Notes under the pieces: generated by a model
What the model was told of the DNA's origin: nothing
Database searches by the model: none
What the model saw: only the letters and a program-made list of their open reading frames with translations
NCBI RefSeq assembly: GCF_030283145.1
Contig: NZ_JASNWE010000003.1
Location: 930,001-994,000 of the forward strand
Source of the DNA: Actinomadura xylanilytica
Lineage (GTDB): Bacteria > Actinomycetota > Actinomycetes > Streptosporangiales > Streptosporangiaceae
DNA: 64,000 nt
Direction of reading: 5' to 3'
Shown: positions 60,704 through 64,000 of the stretch, piece by piece
How positions within the stretch are numbered: position 1 is the first letter of the stretch
Layout of the letters: every line of letters begins with the position of its first letter
Translations under genes and position numbers: made by a program

Positions 60704-61969
60704 TCAGCGGGGGACGCTGCCGGCGGCGGCCGCGGCGGCCGCCGCCGTGGTGGCGGCCAGAACAGCGAACAGGGCGGGGTAGCCGCCGAGGGCGGTGGCC
60801 AGGGCGGCGCCGGCGGCGGGGGCGATGGCTCCGGCGATGGTGACGGGGGCGGACAGGACGCCGGACAGGGAGCCGTAGGCGGCGGTGCCCCAGCGGTCGG
60901 AGACGGCGGTGGCCTGCAGCAGGGTGGCGATGCCGCGGGTGGTGCCAGCCAGCACGGCGACGGCGATGAGCAGCGGTATCGGGCCGGGCAGCACTGCCAG
61001 CGCGAGGGTGGTGGCGGCGGAGCCGAACAGGATCGCGATGGTGCGGGCGCGGACGCCGGTGCGGCGGGTCAGGGCGCCGTAGCCCAGGCGTCCGGCGACC
61101 TGGCCGACACCGCCGAGGCCGAGCGCCCAGGCGGCGATGCCGCTGGAGGCGCCGCGTGCGGTGAGCAGCGGAATGAGGTTGGTCAGCACGGCGTACATCG
61201 AGAACGCCGACAACGTCAGCGCGGTGGTCAGCAGCAGGAACGGGGCGCTGCGCACCACCGTGTTCACCGGGGTGTTCACCGGGTCGTTGCTCAGGTCGCC
61301 GCCGACGTCACCATCGCCCGCCCAGGGGGTGTCGTGCTCGAACGGCGGTGGCCATGGGCGGCGCAGCGCGAAGTAGTGCAGGGGGATGGTCACCGCGGCC
61401 AGGACGGCGGCCAGCACCAGGTAGACGGCCCGCCAGGACATCTGGGCGGCCAGGGCGCTGGTGAGGGGCGCGAAGAGGGTGCTGGCCAGGCCCGCGACGA
61501 GCGTGAGGGTGGTCAGGGCACTTAGGTGGCGCGGCGCGTAGTAGCGGGTGAGGGCGGCGAACGCGGGCTGGTAGAGCACCGCGGTCATCGCGGCCCCGGC
61601 CAGCAGCCACGCGGCCACGAACCAGCCCAGGTTCGGGGCGGCCGCCATCGCCAGGACGGCCAGGACGCCCAGCACCGAGCCGCCGGTCATCAGGCCGCGG
61701 GGGCCGTGCCGGTCCAGGGCGCGGCCGAGAGGGATACCGCCGAGGGCGGCCAGGACCAGCGCGGCGGAGAACGCCGCGGTGACGGTGCCGGTGGGCCAGC
61801 CGGTGTCGCGGCTGATGCCGGCGGCCAGGACCGGGAAGGCGTAGTAGAGCACGCCCCAGCTGGTGATCTCGGTGACGCACAGCGCGAGCAGCGGAACGCG
61901 GGAGGCGACACCGGCGCCGGCGGTGGGGTGGTCCGCCGCCGGCACCGGGATGGAGGATTCGCGGCTCAC
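60704..61969 (-). CDS. MFS transporter in the ars cluster
   Basis: A 421-residue, 12-helix permease. Helix 1 reads VPLLALCVTEITSWGVLYYAFPVLA, motif A-like GRALDRHGPRGLMTGG, and helix 5 LTLVAGLASTLFAPLTSALAAQMSWRAVYLVLA. The hydrophilic mid-loop (FEHDTPWAGDGDVGGDLSNDPVNTPVNTV) is unusually acidic. It begins 4 nt after the flavoprotein stop, so they are cotranscribed. MFS genes in ars islands can export organoarsenicals or 1-arseno-3-phosphoglycerate (ArsJ, ArsP-like functions), but this sequence is not clearly either. Confidence 0.88.
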   Translation of the reverse strand: MSRESSIPVPAADHPTAGAGVASRVPLLALCVTEITSWGVLYYAFPVLAAGISRDTGWPTGTVTAAFSAALVLAALGGIPLGRALDRHGPRGLMTGGSVLGVLAVLAMAAAPNLGWFVAAWLLAGAAMTAVLYQPAFAALTRYYAPRHLSALTTLTLVAGLASTLFAPLTSALAAQMSWRAVYLVLAAVLAAVTIPLHYFALRRPWPPPFEHDTPWAGDGDVGGDLSNDPVNTPVNTVVRSAPFLLLTTALTLSAFSMYAVLTNLIPLLTARGASSGIAAWALGLGGVGQVAGRLGYGALTRRTGVRARTIAILFGSAATTLALAVLPGPIPLLIAVAVLAGTTRGIATLLQATAVSDRWGTAAYGSLSGVLSAPVTIAGAIAPAAGAALATALGGYPALFAVLAATTAAAAAAAAGSVPR

Positions 61970-61973
61970 CGGG

Positions 61974-63668
61974 TCAGTTGTCGCCTCGATCGGCGTCGCC
62001 GGAGTAGCCGTGCACGCGCCCGGTCGCGAAACCCGCTCCGGCGGGGGCGCCGACGCTGACCGGCTGGGGCGCCGACCCGCCGCAGCAGGAGCCGCCGTCG
62101 GCTTCGCTCACGGCCACCGTGAGGGGAATCTGCTCGGGCTCGGCGCCGCAGGACGAGCCGCACCCGCCATCGGCGGCGATACGGGATGTGCTGTCGGGGG
62201 CGCCGGGGAGCTGGTCTTCGGTGACCAGGTCGGTGGAGCAGACGCCGGTCTCGGGCAGGTCGAGTTCGACGGCGTCGGCTGCGGCCCGGTCTCCGGCCAG
62301 GGCGGCGACCACGGAGCGGACCTGCTCGTAGCCGGTGGCCATCAGGAAGGTGGGGGCGCGGCCGTAGCTCTTCATTCCGGCGATGTAGAAGCCGGTCTCG
62401 GGGTGGGCGAGGTCGCGTTCGCCGTGCGGGGGGACGGTGCCGCAGGAGTGGAAGTTGGGGTCGATCATCGGCGCGAGCCGGACCGGTGCCTCGGTGGCGG
62501 GGTCGAGCTCGACGCGGACCTCGCGGAGCATGTCCAGGTCGGGCCGGAACCCGGTGGCCGCCACCACGATATCGGCGTCGATGGTCTGTGCGCCGTCCGG
62601 GGCGGCGCCGGTGCCGGTGCCGGTGACCTGGACGGGCCCGGCGGCCGGGCCCCCTGCGGGGGCATGGAAGCCGGTGACGGTGAAGCCGCGCACCAGCTCG
62701 ATCTCACCGGCGTCGACGGCGGCCTTGAGGCGAGTGCCGAGCGCGCCGCGGGCGGGGAGGCCGTCGGCGTCGCCGCCGCCGTACAGGCGGGCGACCGAGG
62801 CGCCGCGCACGGCCCAGGCGATGTGGGTGCCGGGCGCGGTCTTGGCGAGCTCGGCCAGCGCGAGCAGCGTGTTGGCCGCCGAGTGGCCCATCCCGACGAC
62901 CAAGATGTGCTTACCGGCGAAGCGGTCGTGGTCACGGCCCAGCACGTCCGGCAGCGGCCCGGCCAGGTAATCGGCGGCCTGGTCCTCGCCTGGAGCGGGC
63001 AGCCCGGAGTGGCCGAGCGGGTTGCTGCGCCCCCAGGTGCCCGAGGCGTCGATGACTGCGCGAGCAGTCAGGTCGGTGACGGCGCTGTCCGGGCCGACGG
63101 TGCGGACCAGCAGCGGCTGCTGGTCGCGGCCGACGGTTCGGGTGACGTCCACGCCGCGACGGGCGACGGCGATCACGCGGGTGCCGGTACGGATCCGCCC
63201 GGCCAGCTGCGGCACCCGCGCCAGCGGGGCCAGGTAGTCGCGGACCAGCTCGGCGCCGGTGGGCAGCGCCTCCGGATCGGGCAGTGTCCATCCGGTGGGC
63301 TCCAGAAGGCGGCGGGCGGCGGCGTCGGTGTCGTACCGCCACGGCGAGAACAGCCGGACGTGCCCCCATTCGGAGATCGCCGCCCCGGCGTCCTCGCCGG
63401 CCTCCAGGACCACGAAGTCCAGGCCGCGTTCGGCCAGATGAGCGGCGGCGGCCAGCCCGACCGGCCCCGCCCCGATGACCACCACCGGCAGGTCGCCGGA
63501 GTCAGCCCCCTCGACACAGCCGCACCCGGCGCTGGTCTTGGCCTGGGTCACGGTGACCGCCGGGTCCAGCGGCCGCTCGGTCTCGGTGCAGCAGCTGCCC
63601 GCCGCCTGCCCGGGCGCCGACTCCGGCGCCTGCTCGGCGGGCTCCTGGGACCGGTCGTTCTCGCTCAT
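61974..63668 (-). CDS. FAD-dependent monooxygenase/oxidoreductase with Cys-rich tails (ArsO-like)
   Basis: A 564-residue flavoprotein. FAD site VVVIGAGPVGLAAAAHLAERG (~62-82), then WGHVRLFSPWRYD; NADP-type site ILVVGMGHSAANTLLALAEL; C-terminal ATGFRPDLD and FYIAGMKSYGRAPTFLMATGYEQVRSV. This is the ArsO / flavin-containing monooxygenase-like group found in arsenic islands. Uncommonly, both ends bear thiol clusters: AGSCCTE and SAGCGCVEG before the FAD domain, and GGCGSSCGAE and GGSCCGGSA after it, suited to As(III) or metal binding. ATG 63668 has AGGAGAG upstream. Confidence 0.88.
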   Translation of the reverse strand: MSENDRSQEPAEQAPESAPGQAAGSCCTETERPLDPAVTVTQAKTSAGCGCVEGADSGDLPVVVIGAGPVGLAAAAHLAERGLDFVVLEAGEDAGAAISEWGHVRLFSPWRYDTDAAARRLLEPTGWTLPDPEALPTGAELVRDYLAPLARVPQLAGRIRTGTRVIAVARRGVDVTRTVGRDQQPLLVRTVGPDSAVTDLTARAVIDASGTWGRSNPLGHSGLPAPGEDQAADYLAGPLPDVLGRDHDRFAGKHILVVGMGHSAANTLLALAELAKTAPGTHIAWAVRGASVARLYGGGDADGLPARGALGTRLKAAVDAGEIELVRGFTVTGFHAPAGGPAAGPVQVTGTGTGAAPDGAQTIDADIVVAATGFRPDLDMLREVRVELDPATEAPVRLAPMIDPNFHSCGTVPPHGERDLAHPETGFYIAGMKSYGRAPTFLMATGYEQVRSVVAALAGDRAAADAVELDLPETGVCSTDLVTEDQLPGAPDSTSRIAADGGCGSSCGAEPEQIPLTVAVSEADGGSCCGGSAPQPVSVGAPAGAGFATGRVHGYSGDADRGDN

Positions 63669-63734
63669 GATCTCTCCTCGCTGCGTCGCGTAGGTGGCCT
63701 TGCGTAGGTGGGCCCGAGGAACGGGCGGTTCGGG

Positions 63735-63910
63735 TCAGAGACGGGCGCGGTGGGCGGCGGTGGCGACCCGGTCGCGGTGGGCGGCCGCACGGCAGGCGCT
63801 GGTGCAGACCTCCCCCGCTCGTCGCGGAAGGTGACACGCCCGCCGGAGCGTGCGGTGCCGTTGCGTGCGGTGCTGCGCTGAGCGGTGATCCGGGTGAGCG
63901 GCGTCTTCAT
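63735..63910 (-). pseudogene. small Cys-containing protein, frameshifted in a G tract
   Basis: From ATG 63910 (KTPLTRITAQRSTARNGTAR) the frame reaches VTFRDERG and then shifts at a run of five G (plus strand C5, ~63810-63814). A one-base-longer run would continue EVCTSACRAAAHRDRVATAAHRARL and stop at 63735. This matches small actinobacterial proteins ending RDETGEVCDxxCRAxxxRD. Without the shift the frame runs on to 63665 and overlaps the flavoprotein start. Either a decayed gene or a homopolymer sequencing error. Confidence 0.6.
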
Positions 63911-63929
63911 CACGACCCCTTGTTTAGAC

Positions 63930-63990
63930 GTTCTTCGAAGCAGGCGCCAGTTTGCGTCGCTGCATAGATAGATGTCAAATTAGAGCTATG
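63930..63990 (+). promoter_or_regulatory. divergent regulatory region at the right edge
   Basis: An AT-rich tract with ATAGATAGATGTCAAATTAG and a following CTATGTCTA (repeated ATGTC) separates the minus-strand ars genes from a plus-strand ATG at 63988. Such ATAGAT/ATGTC elements resemble ArsR/SmtB operators. Confidence 0.4.
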
Positions 63991-64000
63991 TCTAAGTTGC
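63988..64000 (+). CDS. possible start of a divergent gene cut by the window
   Basis: ATG TCT AAG TTG C begins a frame (Met-Ser-Lys-Leu) at the window end, divergent from the ars operon. In such islands a second ArsR/SmtB repressor is common at this position, but four codons cannot identify it. Confidence 0.3.

Noticed and set aside
63665..63913. 82-codon uninterrupted frame before the flavoprotein
   Set aside because: After residue ~32 it becomes Pro/Ala/Ser-rich, while the family-like EVCTSACRA end is in another frame, so a frameshifted shorter gene is the better reading.

Overview
The window is high-GC actinobacterial DNA with strong G/C bias at third codon positions, many GTG starts, 4-bp ATGA/GTGA gene overlaps and several start codons only 6-7 nt below a TANNNT-like -10 box, which suggests leaderless mRNAs. 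The gene content includes a HATPase / XRE-DUF5753 / DUF397 cassette, a class F sortase, an FprA-type ferredoxin reductase, fused fadB, a single-chain acyl-CoA carboxylase and a PadR-HAAS pair. It fits a filamentous actinomycete of the Streptosporangiales or Thermomonosporaceae type (Actinomadura-like). That placement is inference from content; no rRNA or tRNA gene was seen.

Left part (1-14.9 kb): a MacB-type export operon on the minus strand (two-repeat lipoprotein, adaptor, ATPase, permease, small PH-like protein); a deletion scar joining the stubs of an AraC regulator and a fosmidomycin-resistance-like MFS pump; a P-loop NTPase; an OmpR/HK two-component pair; the fatty acid beta-oxidation operon fadA-fadB under two operator-like repeats; an amino acid permease; and fprA. 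A ~150-bp dispersed repeat follows fprA and recurs in inverted orientation at 27.0 kb, where it carries a 3 x 39-bp tandem array.

Middle (14.9-42.3 kb): dxs and idi (isoprenoid supply), a sugar ABC importer, a sortase next to its probable surface substrate (APNTG signal), an ASCH-like protein, mug, a TauE permease, an aldo/keto reductase, a secreted SGNH hydrolase, and a LysR-controlled SDR/MFS cluster. Then come aconitase and, divergently, a 1,820-residue eukaryote-like multidomain acyl-CoA carboxylase, with a perfect TCTTGATGTCAAGA palindrome plus a degenerate second copy in the region between them.

Right part (42.3-64 kb) is accessory: the HATPase/XRE/DUF397 cassette, a second LysR-divergent MFS/hydrolase/SDR/NTF2 operon, a LUD-domain relic, a NarL response regulator broken by one extra GCCC unit beside an intact histidine kinase, a HAD hydrolase, PadR-HAAS, a WYL regulator divergent from an epoxide hydrolase, and an unrecognised 502-aa protein with an internal duplication. 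From 56.8 kb to the right edge there is an eroded genomic island: a tyrosine-recombinase C-terminal relic, a frameshifted gene, then a minus-strand arsenic-resistance set (small frameshifted ORF, Cys-tailed flavoprotein, MFS, ArsR, ACR3, two ArsC). Four decayed or frameshifted loci lie between 48.5 and 58 kb and a fifth at 63.8 kb.
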